The notes beneath the pieces were generated by a model. That model made no database searches and was not told where the DNA came from. It worked only from the letters and a program-made list of their open reading frames with translations. This document shows positions 7,391 through 14,965 of a stretch of 28,352 bases of DNA, in pieces. The position numbers and the translations under genes are program-made. Each line of letters begins with the position of its first letter. The stretch's first letter is position 1. The stretch is from a virus. Location of the stretch: IMG/VR virus record IMGVR_UViG_3300037502_002467, positions 1 to 28,352 of that record; one strand, 5' to 3'.

Positions 7391-8617
7391 TTACTTGTTT
7401 ATGATTGTTTTGAAAAATTGAACTCTGTCTTTGCAAACGTTTTTAAGTGAATATTTGTCTTTTACGGTTTCGTACAATCGATTACCCATGTCTTCAATCA
7501 TAGATGGGTTTTCAATTAACTTTTTCATGTGCTGTGCCCATTGCTTATGATTTTTCTTGGGTGAAACCAAGAGTGCGTTACCATTCTTGTTAAATATACC
7601 ATTTTCTATCGAATTTACCAAATCTATGGTATAAGGATTTGTTTCACTTGCAATAATAGCTTTTTTATGGAAACCAGCCTCAATAACTTTTAATTGTGAT
7701 TTATTAGCATTAAATGTGGATTCTACCAATGGTGCTAATGAAATATCAAAAAAGTTATAATTGGTTGCGTAAGAATTTATGTTTTTTGTCCATCTTCTTA
7801 CATATGGTTTATGTATATCATCATATGGTACCTCAATAAAATTAAACAAGTATGTTTTATATTCTTGGTCAAGTACTCTATACTTATCCGTAAAAATGCT
7901 CTCGTACTTAAACCATACTGTTTCATGAGGTTGTATTGGTCTTTGAACTTGCTCACCAGTTTCTTTTTTTATTTCAGTAACCGTACCTCTTGTATCAAAT
8001 CCACATAAAACGAATTGAACTTTATCCTTATACGATGCGTGAATACTTGAAATTCCTTGTTCTAATAACTCAATATCATTAAGATGTGATGAACCTCCAA
8101 GCCAACCAAATCTAATTTTTTCAGATTCAATTTTATTTATTTTAAATTGTTCTTCCTCTTCGTTTACTGCGTTTGGAAAAATTACAATATTTTTTAAGTT
8201 TAATCTTTCCTTAATAGTTTTAGCAAAAATTGGTGTAGTTGTAGATATATAGTCCGCTAATTTTAATAGTTCTATTTTCTTTTCGGGCATTTTTGTTGCA
8301 ATAACTTGATAATACATTGGGTGTCTTTGGTCCACAAACCACAAGTCATCAATATCAACAATAACTTTAATACCTTTTTGCTTTAACCACTTAATTCTTT
8401 CAACATTTTTTTCATGTGTAGATTTATGAATAAAGGAATGTAAATAAACGATTTGATAATCAAGAAATATGTTATCTGAATCAGGTACATCAAACATAAT
8501 GTCGACATGGATTTCGTCCATGTAATTATCTCCAATATATTTGAATGGGTCTAATATTCTAAATTTACCTACACCATGTGAATCTGAGGGAATTGCTAAT
8601 AATTTTATTTTAGACAT
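7391..8617 (-). CDS. GT4-like glycosyltransferase
   Basis: The 408-residue protein has GT-B architecture. Its N-terminal domain opens with KIKLLAIPSDSHGVGKFRIL and includes KVIVDIDDLWF (84-94). The interdomain region has FPNAVNEEEEQF (147-158). The donor domain begins with IRFGWLGGSSHLNDIELL (168-185) and includes DISLAPL (291-297) and KSQLKVIEAGFHKKAIIAS (306-324), where E313 fits the GT4 catalytic-loop glutamate. A segment at 205-275 (after FVLCGFDTRG) is longer than in typical short GT4 enzymes. This is the third glycosyltransferase of the minus-strand block, separated from the other two by the nucleotide-metabolism genes. Donor and acceptor are unknown. Confidence 0.88.
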   Translation of the reverse strand: MSKIKLLAIPSDSHGVGKFRILDPFKYIGDNYMDEIHVDIMFDVPDSDNIFLDYQIVYLHSFIHKSTHEKNVERIKWLKQKGIKVIVDIDDLWFVDQRHPMYYQVIATKMPEKKIELLKLADYISTTTPIFAKTIKERLNLKNIVIFPNAVNEEEEQFKINKIESEKIRFGWLGGSSHLNDIELLEQGISSIHASYKDKVQFVLCGFDTRGTVTEIKKETGEQVQRPIQPHETVWFKYESIFTDKYRVLDQEYKTYLFNFIEVPYDDIHKPYVRRWTKNINSYATNYNFFDISLAPLVESTFNANKSQLKVIEAGFHKKAIIASETNPYTIDLVNSIENGIFNKNGNALLVSPKKNHKQWAQHMKKLIENPSMIEDMGNRLYETVKDKYSLKNVCKDRVQFFKTIINK

Positions 8618-8665
8618 TATAATAATTTATGTCTAAATAATAATAAAATATTTTTAAATAATAAA

Positions 8666-9241
8666 TTATTTAGCCTTATTTACACCCGTAATTTTTCCTT
8701 TAAAAATAGAATCGCCAACCTTTAAAACCAAATTTTCGTTAATTGTTGCTGTTTGTTGTGCTGTTAAAATTTGGTTTAATTTTTCATCAAGAACCTTTCT
8801 TATTGTATTTTCAATCAAGGTAGATAATGAATTCATATCGATTCCAGGAACAGATTGGTATTGTGTTGATGATTGTTTCTGTGTTGGTTTTTTTGATAAT
8901 CCTTCCCTTTCCATTAATTTTTTAGCCCCTTGAATAAAATCCATATTAAGGTTGTCATTCAAGGTTATTTGAGGAATTGGATTTTCTATCATAGCCTTTT
9001 TTATGACATCAGGTAATTTTGAATTATTAATCCTATCAATACTAACGTCTTTATTTATTGCTTTGGGTGCTGGTTGTGTATTTTGTAAATTGATAATTTC
9101 TTCAGGGTCTGACCTTAATATTTGTTCATTTATATGACCATGTTCAAAATTACCAGTTTCAACTTTGTTCATGACTTTTTTTGCTTGCACCAAACGACTC
9201 ATTAAATCGGTTGGTGATATTGTACCTTTTTGTTGTGACAT
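8666..9241 (-). CDS. Hypothetical virion-associated protein
   Basis: This 191-residue protein has a low-complexity, Gln/Asn/Lys-rich middle, and a helical segment (SLSTLIENTIRKVLDEKLNQ, 140-159) predicted to be coiled. The C-terminus (LVLKVGDSIFKGKITGVNKAK) looks like a small beta-hairpin. I recognise no enzyme motif. It lies in a run of five genes that look like capsid-core or tail accessory proteins, between the WYL-like gene (29 bases upstream) and the GT4 gene (48 bases downstream). A long disordered region and short folded ends are typical of scaffold or internal head proteins, so that is the best guess, with low certainty. Confidence 0.65.
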   Translation of the reverse strand: MSQQKGTISPTDLMSRLVQAKKVMNKVETGNFEHGHINEQILRSDPEEIINLQNTQPAPKAINKDVSIDRINNSKLPDVIKKAMIENPIPQITLNDNLNMDFIQGAKKLMEREGLSKKPTQKQSSTQYQSVPGIDMNSLSTLIENTIRKVLDEKLNQILTAQQTATINENLVLKVGDSIFKGKITGVNKAK

Positions 9242-9270
9242 TTTATAATTTTTTTATAATATAAATAATA

Positions 9271-9993
9271 TTAAGAAAACATTAAAGATTTCATTCTTAT
9301 TAATCTTTCTTGTAAATTATTATCGATTTTATTTTTTGGTTTTTCGTCTTTTTTTGGTTGTGGTAATTCTTGTTGATTATTTTGTTCGGGTTCTTTTTGT
9401 TCAGGTTCAGTAGGCGTGTTAGTTGGTTTTTCTTTTTGTTTGGGTTGTGGTAGTTCTTTTTTAGGTAATACTTGTGGTTCTTCCTTTTGTTTAGGTTGTG
9501 GTAATTCTTTTTTTACTGGTTTTTGTTGTGCTTGTAATTTTGGTTCTATTTTTTTTATTGGTTGCTTTGGTTTTATCTCCTTTGGTTGTGTTGACATATC
9601 TAAACTAACGTAAGTCACCGACATGGATTTATCGTCACCTTGTTTATATCCTGGTCTATTTCCTGGATATGTTTCATCGGTAATCGTTATGTTTCTCATT
9701 CGAGAAATCATAAACGTTCTCCACTTTGTTTTGTCAAAGCCTTTTTTTGAGACTGAAGGTGGTTCAATCCACGCTCTTAAAATTAAGTTACCCTTTTTGC
9801 TCAAACCTATCGCATATGGTTCAACTTTAATTCTTCTACCAGGTCTTACACTATCCTTTTTGGGTTTTTGTGGACCATAGTAATCAAATGTTATTTTCCT
9901 TTTGTTTTTTATTGCATCAACAATAGGTTTTGTTTGTGTTGTTTTAAGAACATTTTGTTCAACCAATATTTGAAAAAGAATACTATCAATCAT
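9271..9993 (-). CDS. WYL-like domain protein with Pro/Gln/Lys-rich tail
   Basis: Residues 20-117 have the order of a WYL domain: IVDAIKNKRKITFDYYG, a basic RPGRRIKVEPYAIGLSKKG, the strand NLILRAWIEPP, and WRTFMISRMRNITITDE. In bacterial regulators the WYL domain binds ligands or nucleic acid and is normally fused to an HTH; none is present here. Residues 150-225 are a low-complexity linker with three copies of an 'ELPQPKxKEEP' unit. The last residues (LQERLIRMKSLMFS) resemble the end of the 165-residue protein two genes upstream. Total length is 240 residues. The neighbours look virion-related, so it may be packaged. The WYL assignment is by pattern and moderately sure. Confidence 0.65.
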   Translation of the reverse strand: MIDSILFQILVEQNVLKTTQTKPIVDAIKNKRKITFDYYGPQKPKKDSVRPGRRIKVEPYAIGLSKKGNLILRAWIEPPSVSKKGFDKTKWRTFMISRMRNITITDETYPGNRPGYKQGDDKSMSVTYVSLDMSTQPKEIKPKQPIKKIEPKLQAQQKPVKKELPQPKQKEEPQVLPKKELPQPKQKEKPTNTPTEPEQKEPEQNNQQELPQPKKDEKPKNKIDNNLQERLIRMKSLMFS

Positions 9994-9996
9994 TTT

Positions 9997-10371
9997 TTAA
10001 AAATTAGGATATCTATTATTTTCACCATATTTGTTTTTGGTAATAGATTCGGTTCTTTTTTTAATATCTGTTAAACCACCAACGCTACCATTATTTTCAC
10101 CTTTACCCTTTTCATCACCATCAGACAATGCATTTTTGTTGTTAGATGAATAACCATTAGTTTCTTTGTAAAGATTTTTAGCCATGGTTTCGTTTCTCGT
10201 TTTAATATCTACGCTTGAGCCAATAGCACCATTATTATCACCTTTACCTTTTTCATCACCATCAGATAACGCATTTTTATTTGTAGAACTATAAAGATCA
10301 TTATAGTCATAGATATTACGAGCCAAATGTTCGTTTCTATACTTTTCTGCTAATTTTTCTAATTCTGTCAT
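9997..10371 (-). CDS. Protein of 47-residue tandem repeats
   Basis: A 124-residue protein built from about 2.4 tandem repeats with a period of 47 residues. Each begins R-x-E-x-x-x-x-N-x-Y and includes NALSDGDEKGKG and a DIK motif (repeat starts near residues 12, 59 and 106). Within the repeats, the SDGDEKGKG stretch (residues 36-44 and 83-91) resembles a flexible, possibly ion-binding loop. There is no enzyme motif. The stop lies three bases before the WYL-like gene start, and the start follows the 165-residue gene by one base. Near-exact identity of the repeat cores suggests recent duplication. Function unknown; a virion or host-binding role is a guess. Confidence 0.75.
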   Translation of the reverse strand: MTELEKLAEKYRNEHLARNIYDYNDLYSSTNKNALSDGDEKGKGDNNGAIGSSVDIKTRNETMAKNLYKETNGYSSNNKNALSDGDEKGKGENNGSVGGLTDIKKRTESITKNKYGENNRYPNF

Positions 10372-10372
10372 A

Positions 10373-10870
10373 TTAATAATTTATTAGTTTTTTTATTTTA
10401 TTTATTTCTTCAAACAACCCCAAAGATGTTAATGGTGTTATTGAGGATTTTTGAGATGAATTTTTAACAAAATTTGGTTTGGTTATAAAACTAAACCTTT
10501 TTTTATGTTTTGTTAAATGTGTGTTTTTTCTTTCTCCATTTATGGAGGTAATTTCATCTGCTCTTTTTTTAGAATCTTTTTTATTGCTAATCAAATCTCT
10601 TTCGCCTGTTAAAAATTTTGTCCCCCAATTTAACATGGTATCGCCCCCAGCTAAATTGTATTTAACAACATCTTTTGTTTTATCCATATTTTGTAAATCA
10701 TGAATAATTCTTTTCAATTGCCCATAATTAACCTTCTTATCTTGTAATAGTTTTTCCGCTCTCTGTATTCCAGATACCCTACTACCACCTAATCCTGAGA
10801 TAGTATGATTAATCAAATCCAAAACATTTTGCGGTATATTAAAAACTCTACCTTTTAACTCTTTATTCAT
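10373..10870 (-). CDS. Hypothetical protein with LAGGD motif
   Basis: The 165-residue protein has an N-terminal helical half (KGRVFNIPQNVLDLINHTIS; RVSGIQRAEKLLQDKKVNYG), then QLKRIIHDLQNM, then a conserved-looking YNLAGGDTMLNWGTKFLTGERD segment split around residues 72-93. A basic, probably disordered region follows (residues 96-150). It ends in LFEEINKIKKLINY, similar to the end of the WYL-like protein downstream. It overlaps the upstream gene by eight bases. No catalytic function is recognised. The gene group and disordered basic C-terminus suggest a DNA-contacting or capsid-core protein, but this is only an inference. Confidence 0.7.
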   Translation of the reverse strand: MNKELKGRVFNIPQNVLDLINHTISGLGGSRVSGIQRAEKLLQDKKVNYGQLKRIIHDLQNMDKTKDVVKYNLAGGDTMLNWGTKFLTGERDLISNKKDSKKRADEITSINGERKNTHLTKHKKRFSFITKPNFVKNSSQKSSITPLTSLGLFEEINKIKKLINY

Positions 10871-11645
10871 TATTTTTTAAATATTCTAAAACATCATCTA
10901 TTGTTAAATTATTACTTTCTAACGTATCTTTAAAAGATTTTATTTGTCTTTTAATTATTGGATTAACTTCTTTTATTTCTTTGTTTGGTGAATTTACTAA
11001 TTCATAGTCAGAGTTTCTTTTTGATAATATATTTTCAATAAATTCCTCAATAAATTTTTTAGGATTTTCGATTAGTCTAATTTTGTCACCTTTTAATTTT
11101 TTATCATATCCCAAATTTTTTAATCTTTCAATTGTTTCTTCATCAGACAATTTCAAGTTTTTTCTAAAATATCGATACGCTTCTTCATATGAAGCATCTT
11201 TTCCTAATGTTTCGTCATAACCAAGAGCATCACCCATTTCTATTTCATCAATAGTATTTTCTATAAGTTTTTTTAGTTCAGATTTATTCTCAGCCCAATA
11301 CCTTAAAGATGTGTGTGTACCATGAACACCATGCGTACCCATTGATGCTGCACCAGTTTTAACTACTCTATCCGTAATTTCTTTCTGTGTTATACCATTT
11401 TTTTTAGATGCTAAAGGTGTTTTTTTTCTCATAATATTACCTTTTTTATCTACGATTTCTTCTAAATCTTCTTCATCAACCTTTTCAGGTATTTTTTCAA
11501 AATCAGTATCATCAGAAAATTCTTTTGCCCATTTCGCCCATTTTTTTCCTTTTTTACCGCCCTTTCCAGCTTGAGCATAAAAATATCTTTGTTGAGCTTT
11601 GGATGCGAATTTTTCTTCAATAACTTGTTTTATAAAATTATTCAT
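10863..11645 (-). CDS. Hypothetical virion-type protein with AQQRYFYA motif
   Basis: The first gene of the long minus-strand operon encodes 260 residues. The N-terminus (MNNFIKQVIEEKFASKAQQR, then YFYAQA) has an amphipathic helix and a motif resembling the 'SKAQQRFM' segment (DUF3008-like) of other phage proteins. A basic Gly/Lys/Trp patch (GKGGKKGKKWAKWAKEF) follows. A Gly/His segment lies at about 106-120 (ASMGTHGVHGTHTSLRYWAE). The C-terminal half is acidic and helical. This resembles an internal head protein with a short targeting N-terminus, but no function is proven. Candidate late promoter AATAAATA is about 40 bases upstream. Confidence 0.7.
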   Translation of the reverse strand: MNNFIKQVIEEKFASKAQQRYFYAQAGKGGKKGKKWAKWAKEFSDDTDFEKIPEKVDEEDLEEIVDKKGNIMRKKTPLASKKNGITQKEITDRVVKTGAASMGTHGVHGTHTSLRYWAENKSELKKLIENTIDEIEMGDALGYDETLGKDASYEEAYRYFRKNLKLSDEETIERLKNLGYDKKLKGDKIRLIENPKKFIEEFIENILSKRNSDYELVNSPNKEIKEVNPIIKRQIKSFKDTLESNNLTIDDVLEYLKNNE

Positions 11646-11659
11646 TAATTCGTTTTTTA

Positions 11660-11667
11660 TATAAATA
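11660..11667 (+). promoter_or_regulatory. Putative T4-type late promoter (TATAAATA)
   Basis: An exact match to the T4 late -10 octamer TATAAATA lies 31 bases before the ATG of the LamG-like gene. A gp55-like sigma is encoded in this window. In AT-rich DNA such octamers arise by chance, so position is the main support. Confidence 0.45.
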
Positions 11668-11684
11668 TCAAATGTTATGAAAGA

Positions 11685-11692
11685 TATTTATT
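11685..11692 (-). promoter_or_regulatory. Putative late promoter (AATAAATA)
   Basis: AATAAATA (minus strand) differs from TATAAATA at one base and lies 40 bases upstream of the start at 11645. Together with the plus-strand octamer at 11660 it would drive the two divergent genes from overlapping sites. Confidence 0.35.
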
Positions 11693-11697
11693 AATAC

Positions 11698-12732
11698 ATG
11701 AATAGTCAAAATATTTTAAGATATTGGGGTCAAAGACTGAAAGTAAGATTGGATGCATCCGAATTTTATGATTACGAATTAGGAACATCGGAAATTGATT
11801 TTGATACCGATGTTTTAGATTTTGACAATCTTATAACTTACACTGGATTAACAATTGATTCGTCTTGTTTGGATGTAACATTAGACGATATTAAACCATG
11901 GTCAATAGAAATCAATACACCATATACAGGAAATACATGTGATTTTAATGTCAGAAAAAGAACCGAATATGGTTGGACATTAGATTTTGTTTTTAATAGA
12001 GAAAGTTTACCATGGACAAGTGGAAGTACTTTTTATTATTGGGGGATAGAAAATGAAACAAATGAAAGAAATTATTTGGACAATAATTTATCTTTTAGTT
12101 TCACTGATGATGGTAGAATAAAATGGGAATCATATCATATTTCAGGATATTGCCACACAACATCAGGATTTACTGAAGTTAATTATATTGCATCTGGTCA
12201 AACCAATGTTTTATGTACGGGTGGAACCTCTAATGATTTTAACATTACAATCGTATTCAAAAGAAATAATTATTTGACAGATTGTGACATACTCAATCGT
12301 GGCGGTTCAAATGATTATGTAACAGGTTGGACAGTTACAAATCCCAAGGAAGTAATTACAGGAGCAACCGAAGATTATACCATAGTTGAAACGTTAAATA
12401 AAAATTGGTTATCTGAAAGAGATTATAGGCTCGGTACTTTAAAAATATACCTTAATGGTAGACTAATATACAAATTAAAAGATTGGGAAGAAGTTGTTCC
12501 ATCTGTTAGAAGTTCCGATAATAATATTGTACAAATATGGGGTGGTGGTACTTCAGGTTCAACGGATATACATATGGGTACAATAGAATTTAATTTAAAG
12601 CAAGTTAAGTATTTTGAAGAACCATTAGGTTATCCAAATATTAAACATCATTATATAACGGAAATTAAATCTGATTTCAATATTAATGAATGTCAAGAAG
12701 ATTGTATTGATGACAATATTGTAGGAATATAA
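11698..12732 (+). CDS. LamG/concanavalin-like structural protein
   Basis: This 344-residue, beta-rich protein is full of Trp, Tyr, Asp and Thr. The central part reads as a jelly-roll lectin fold: WTLDFVFNRESLPWTSGSTF, LSFSFTDDGRIKWESYHISG, a strand FNITIVFKRNN, and GTLKIYLNGRLIYKLKDWEE, the last being the typical LamG 'YxNG' strand and turn. A final strand MGTIEFNLKQVKYFEEPL closes the fold. There is no signal peptide. It is probably a virion surface or fibre protein that binds glycans, or a head decoration. It is a single-gene transcription unit, convergent with the membrane cassette and closed by a bidirectional terminator. The lectin-like fold is inferred, not proven. Confidence 0.75.
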   Translation: MNSQNILRYWGQRLKVRLDASEFYDYELGTSEIDFDTDVLDFDNLITYTGLTIDSSCLDVTLDDIKPWSIEINTPYTGNTCDFNVRKRTEYGWTLDFVFNRESLPWTSGSTFYYWGIENETNERNYLDNNLSFSFTDDGRIKWESYHISGYCHTTSGFTEVNYIASGQTNVLCTGGTSNDFNITIVFKRNNYLTDCDILNRGGSNDYVTGWTVTNPKEVITGATEDYTIVETLNKNWLSERDYRLGTLKIYLNGRLIYKLKDWEEVVPSVRSSDNNIVQIWGGGTSGSTDIHMGTIEFNLKQVKYFEEPLGYPNIKHHYITEIKSDFNINECQEDCIDDNIVGI

Positions 12733-12760
12733 AAAAAAGGGACATTGTCCCTTTTTTTTA
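12731..12760. terminator. Bidirectional intrinsic terminator
   Basis: The stem GGGAC/GTCCC with loop ATT is flanked by eight A upstream and eight T downstream, so it can work on both strands. The stop codons of the plus gene (12730-12732) and the minus gene (12760-12758) lie at the outer edges of the A and T tracts, making this a very compact convergent junction. Confidence 0.9.
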
Positions 12761-13054
12761 ATAGATAAAAAATACGGTGTCTTTTCTAACCAAAGGTTTT
12801 CTGTTTTCCAAACTTCTTATTTTATTTTCATGTACATCAAGTTTGTTTTCTAAATGTATCATATTCAATTTAAATAAGGAATCCGAAACCTTTAAATCAT
12901 TATTTTCTTTCATAATTGTACTATCATTTTTCAAATGCTCATGGATAATATCCGCTTTTGACATATCAAATGATTGTAATAACATGTAAACAACAAACCC
13001 CAATAATAGTAATGACGCAACTGCCATTACTGCAAACTCATTGTTTTTCATCAT
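12758..13054 (-). CDS. Membrane-anchored coiled-coil protein, possible i-spanin
   Basis: The 98-residue protein has one N-terminal membrane segment (residues 8-27, AVMAVASLLLLGFVVYMLLQ). The rest is polar and helical with coiled-coil character (residues 35-85), ending in VRKDTVFFIY. This is the topology of an inner-membrane spanin: short cytoplasmic end, one anchor, periplasmic coiled coil. It overlaps by 17 bases with a two-membrane-segment gene upstream, which fits a lysis cassette. No lipoprotein o-spanin or endolysin is seen nearby, so the assignment is tentative. A structural membrane-associated protein is the alternative. Confidence 0.7.
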   Translation of the reverse strand: MMKNNEFAVMAVASLLLLGFVVYMLLQSFDMSKADIIHEHLKNDSTIMKENNDLKVSDSLFKLNMIHLENKLDVHENKIRSLENRKPLVRKDTVFFIY

Positions 13055-13256
13055 CTCCAGTTATTTTTTTAATTGATGTTGCCATTGCACCAAAAAGGAC
13101 TGATACAAATGCAATTAATAACTCTCTGTTAGATTGTGGCATTTCTTTTTCCATCAACATGAAGAAAATACCGATAGCAATAGCCATCACAAGAAGTGAA
13201 CCGATGAAACTAAAAATTCTTGAATTTCCCATAGTAGTACTTATTTTTTTTGTCAT
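13038..13256 (-). CDS. Small two-membrane-segment protein, holin-like
   Basis: The 72-residue protein has two predicted membrane helices (about 13-35 and 44-62) joined by a short polar turn (MEKEMPQSNRE). Its tail is charged and hydrophilic (SIKKITGDDEKQ). This matches class II holins in size and topology. It lies directly upstream of a spanin-like gene with a 17-base overlap. The second Met (residue 9) would also leave both helices intact, and MTKK is used as the start. Candidate late promoter AATAAATA lies about 41 bases upstream. Because topology alone is weak evidence, holin is a hypothesis. Confidence 0.65.
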   Translation of the reverse strand: MTKKISTTMGNSRIFSFIGSLLVMAIAIGIFFMLMEKEMPQSNRELLIAFVSVLFGAMATSIKKITGDDEKQ

Positions 13257-13257
13257 T

Positions 13258-13265
13258 AATAAATA
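13258..13265 (+). promoter_or_regulatory. Putative late promoter (AATAAATA)
   Basis: A one-mismatch version of TATAAATA lies about 55 bases upstream of the adhesin start at 13320, in the divergent region shared with the holin-like gene. Supported by position only. Confidence 0.3.
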
Positions 13266-13296
13266 TCATATATAAAAACTTAAAGAATAGTTTTAG

Positions 13297-13304
13297 TATT
13301 TATT
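13297..13304 (-). promoter_or_regulatory. Putative late promoter (AATAAATA)
   Basis: On the minus strand AATAAATA lies 41 bases upstream of the start at 13256, close to the 40-base spacing seen at 11685-11692. Supported by position and the repeated spacing. Confidence 0.35.
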
Positions 13305-13319
13305 ATTATAAAATTTATA

Positions 13320-14504
13320 ATGTCAAATTATATAAAATCAGGTACTACAACGAATTTAACATCGGCAATAAGAAAAAATTTTAGAGTTGGTGTTAATGGT
13401 GCCGCAGATTATGGACCAACAAATATTACGGGATTTTATAAAGGCATTACACCTCCTATTGGTGGATATACAATTTATGTAGGTAAAGAAACACAAGGTC
13501 CAAGTATACATGTTGCATATGACAATGAACAATGTATATTTTTTTTAAAATCATTTGGTTCAACAGGAACAACAATATCTGATGTTTTAGCATGGGCAGA
13601 TAATCAAGAAAATATTTGGGTTTCATCATCAGATTTAACTGAATTAGATTTGATTGATGTTACACCTATTAGTAGTCCACAACCATCGTTGACTCCAACA
13701 CCAACAATTACGCCATCTATAACACCAACAATTACACCATCTATTACACCAACAATTACGCCATCTATAACACCAACAATTACGCCATCTATAACACCAT
13801 CTATAACACCATCTATTACACCAACAATTACACCATCTATTACAAATACCCCAACGCCAAGTATAACACCGAGCGTTACTATAACTAATACTCCAACACC
13901 AAGCGTTACATCTTCAAGTGGTGGTGATGCTATTTTTTCAGCATTATCTACAACGGGAAGAACGGCATATACGGCAGCAAGTGTTGGTAATTTTATACAA
14001 GTTAGTTCAACAGACTATACATCAGTTGTAAATGCGGTATTGAATGTTACAAGATATGGTACAACTGAAGCACAATTTTCAGGTGCGTCAGGTACAGGTT
14101 GGAGTGGCGGATTTGCGGTACAAAACCCATTTCAGACACCAGTACCCGCAAATAATTATATAATAGGATATTCAATGTGGCCAGATAGAGCTGCAAGTAC
14201 ATTTATATATACAGGTAGTACAACAGGAAATACACCAACATACACTAAATTGGGAAATACAATTAATAACTCTGCTGGCGGTAGAATATATCTAATAAGA
14301 AAAGCACCAACAGATTTGACAAGTGGTAATACATATTTTGCATCATACACTACCGCTGTACAAGTAACAAAAGGAACAAACATAAACCCAACATATTATA
14401 AAATGGGTGGTGGTACAACCGTAACATCACCTTGGAGTACTTGGACGGGTAATGTTCCTCCACCAGCATTACAGATTTTAACAACAACAACTTTATCATG
14501 GTGA
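13320..14504 (+). CDS. Adhesin/tail fibre-like protein with Thr-Pro repeat stalk
   Basis: The 394-residue protein has three parts. Residues 1-115 form a globular domain ([40 protein letters not shown]). Residues 116-200 are a Thr/Pro/Ser/Ile stalk containing exact repeats of TPTITPSI. The C-terminal domain (about 203-394) is beta-rich, full of Thr, Gly and Ser, with aromatic spots, and ends [14 protein letters not shown]. Such Pro/Thr stalks join globular heads in surface adhesins. It is probably a virion surface or fibre protein that contacts the host. It is followed 15 bases later by a BppU-like gene, supporting a role in a host-contact device. Confidence 0.78.
   Translation: MSNYIKSGTTTNLTSAIRKNFRVGVNGAADYGPTNITGFYKGITPPIGGYTIYVGKETQGPSIHVAYDNEQCIFFLKSFGSTGTTISDVLAWADNQENIWVSSSDLTELDLIDVTPISSPQPSLTPTPTITPSITPTITPSITPTITPSITPTITPSITPSITPSITPTITPSITNTPTPSITPSVTITNTPTPSVTSSSGGDAIFSALSTTGRTAYTAASVGNFIQVSSTDYTSVVNAVLNVTRYGTTEAQFSGASGTGWSGGFAVQNPFQTPVPANNYIIGYSMWPDRAASTFIYTGSTTGNTPTYTKLGNTINNSAGGRIYLIRKAPTDLTSGNTYFASYTTAVQVTKGTNINPTYYKMGGGTTVTSPWSTWTGNVPPPALQILTTTTLSW
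13698..13841 (+). repeat. Coding minisatellite, 24-base unit
   Basis: Five 24-base units (four in a row at 13698-13793, one at 13818-13841) encode TPTITPSI. Between them are two 12-base half units (13794-13817) encoding TPSI. Copies differ at two positions only (G/A and A/T). The copies are in frame, so gain or loss of a unit only changes stalk length. Confidence 0.95.
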
Positions 14505-14518
14505 TATATTTATGATAT

Positions 14519-14887
14519 ATGGAATTTTATATTAGACAAGGCGCAAGTGACCCAATATTAAAATTAAGATTAATAGATGATGGAAAAAACGATAAATCAT
14601 CTATAAATGATTTATTAGAAAATGCTGATATTGCATTTGATATGTATGAACTCAATACAGAAAATCCTATTTTATTAAATGAAACTTGTAACATAACAAC
14701 AAGAATAAAAAAGTTCCAAAATACTACTGACGAATATTATATTACATATAGATTCACTGAATCTCAGACCATGGAAAAAGGTAGATATGAAGGTAGAGTC
14801 ACCATACAATTTCTTGATACCGACCAAAACCCCACAACAAAACTAATATTACCTATTAGAGAAAAATTATTTATAAACATTATATAA
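14519..14887 (+). CDS. BppU N-terminal-like baseplate/fibre accessory domain
   Basis: This 122-residue beta-sandwich-like protein starts FYIRQGASDPILKLRLIDDG and has ADIAFDMYELNT, a strand pair around YYITYRFTESQTMEKGRYEG and RVTIQFLDTDQNPTTKLILP. That sequence of 'receptor strand, Asp turn, membrane-free sandwich, G-x-Y-x-G-x-hxhxF' follows the pattern of the BppU N-terminal domain found at the periphery of phage baseplates. Assignment is by pattern only. It begins 15 bases after the adhesin, with no promoter or terminator in between, so the two are probably co-transcribed and may assemble together. Confidence 0.6.
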   Translation: MEFYIRQGASDPILKLRLIDDGKNDKSSINDLLENADIAFDMYELNTENPILLNETCNITTRIKKFQNTTDEYYITYRFTESQTMEKGRYEGRVTIQFLDTDQNPTTKLILPIREKLFINII

Positions 14888-14965
14888 TTTAATTTGGAAA
14901 ATTATTCTATAAAATTCCAAATAGAGCAATCTTTTTTGTATATTTACAAAGCATAAGTTATAATA

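Noticed and set aside
9416-9613. Cys/Phe/Gly-rich plus-strand frame
   Set aside because: It is the antisense of the Pro/Gln/Lys repeat region of the WYL-like gene; the apparent Cys repeats reflect that repeat.
13698-13841. CRISPR array
   Set aside because: The repeats are contiguous with no spacers and stay in frame as TPTITPSI; this is a coding minisatellite.
14893-14921. Terminator before the DNA polymerase gene
   Set aside because: TTTGGAA/TTCCAAA is a weak, AT-rich 7-base stem and the T run lies 10 bases away; too weak to call.
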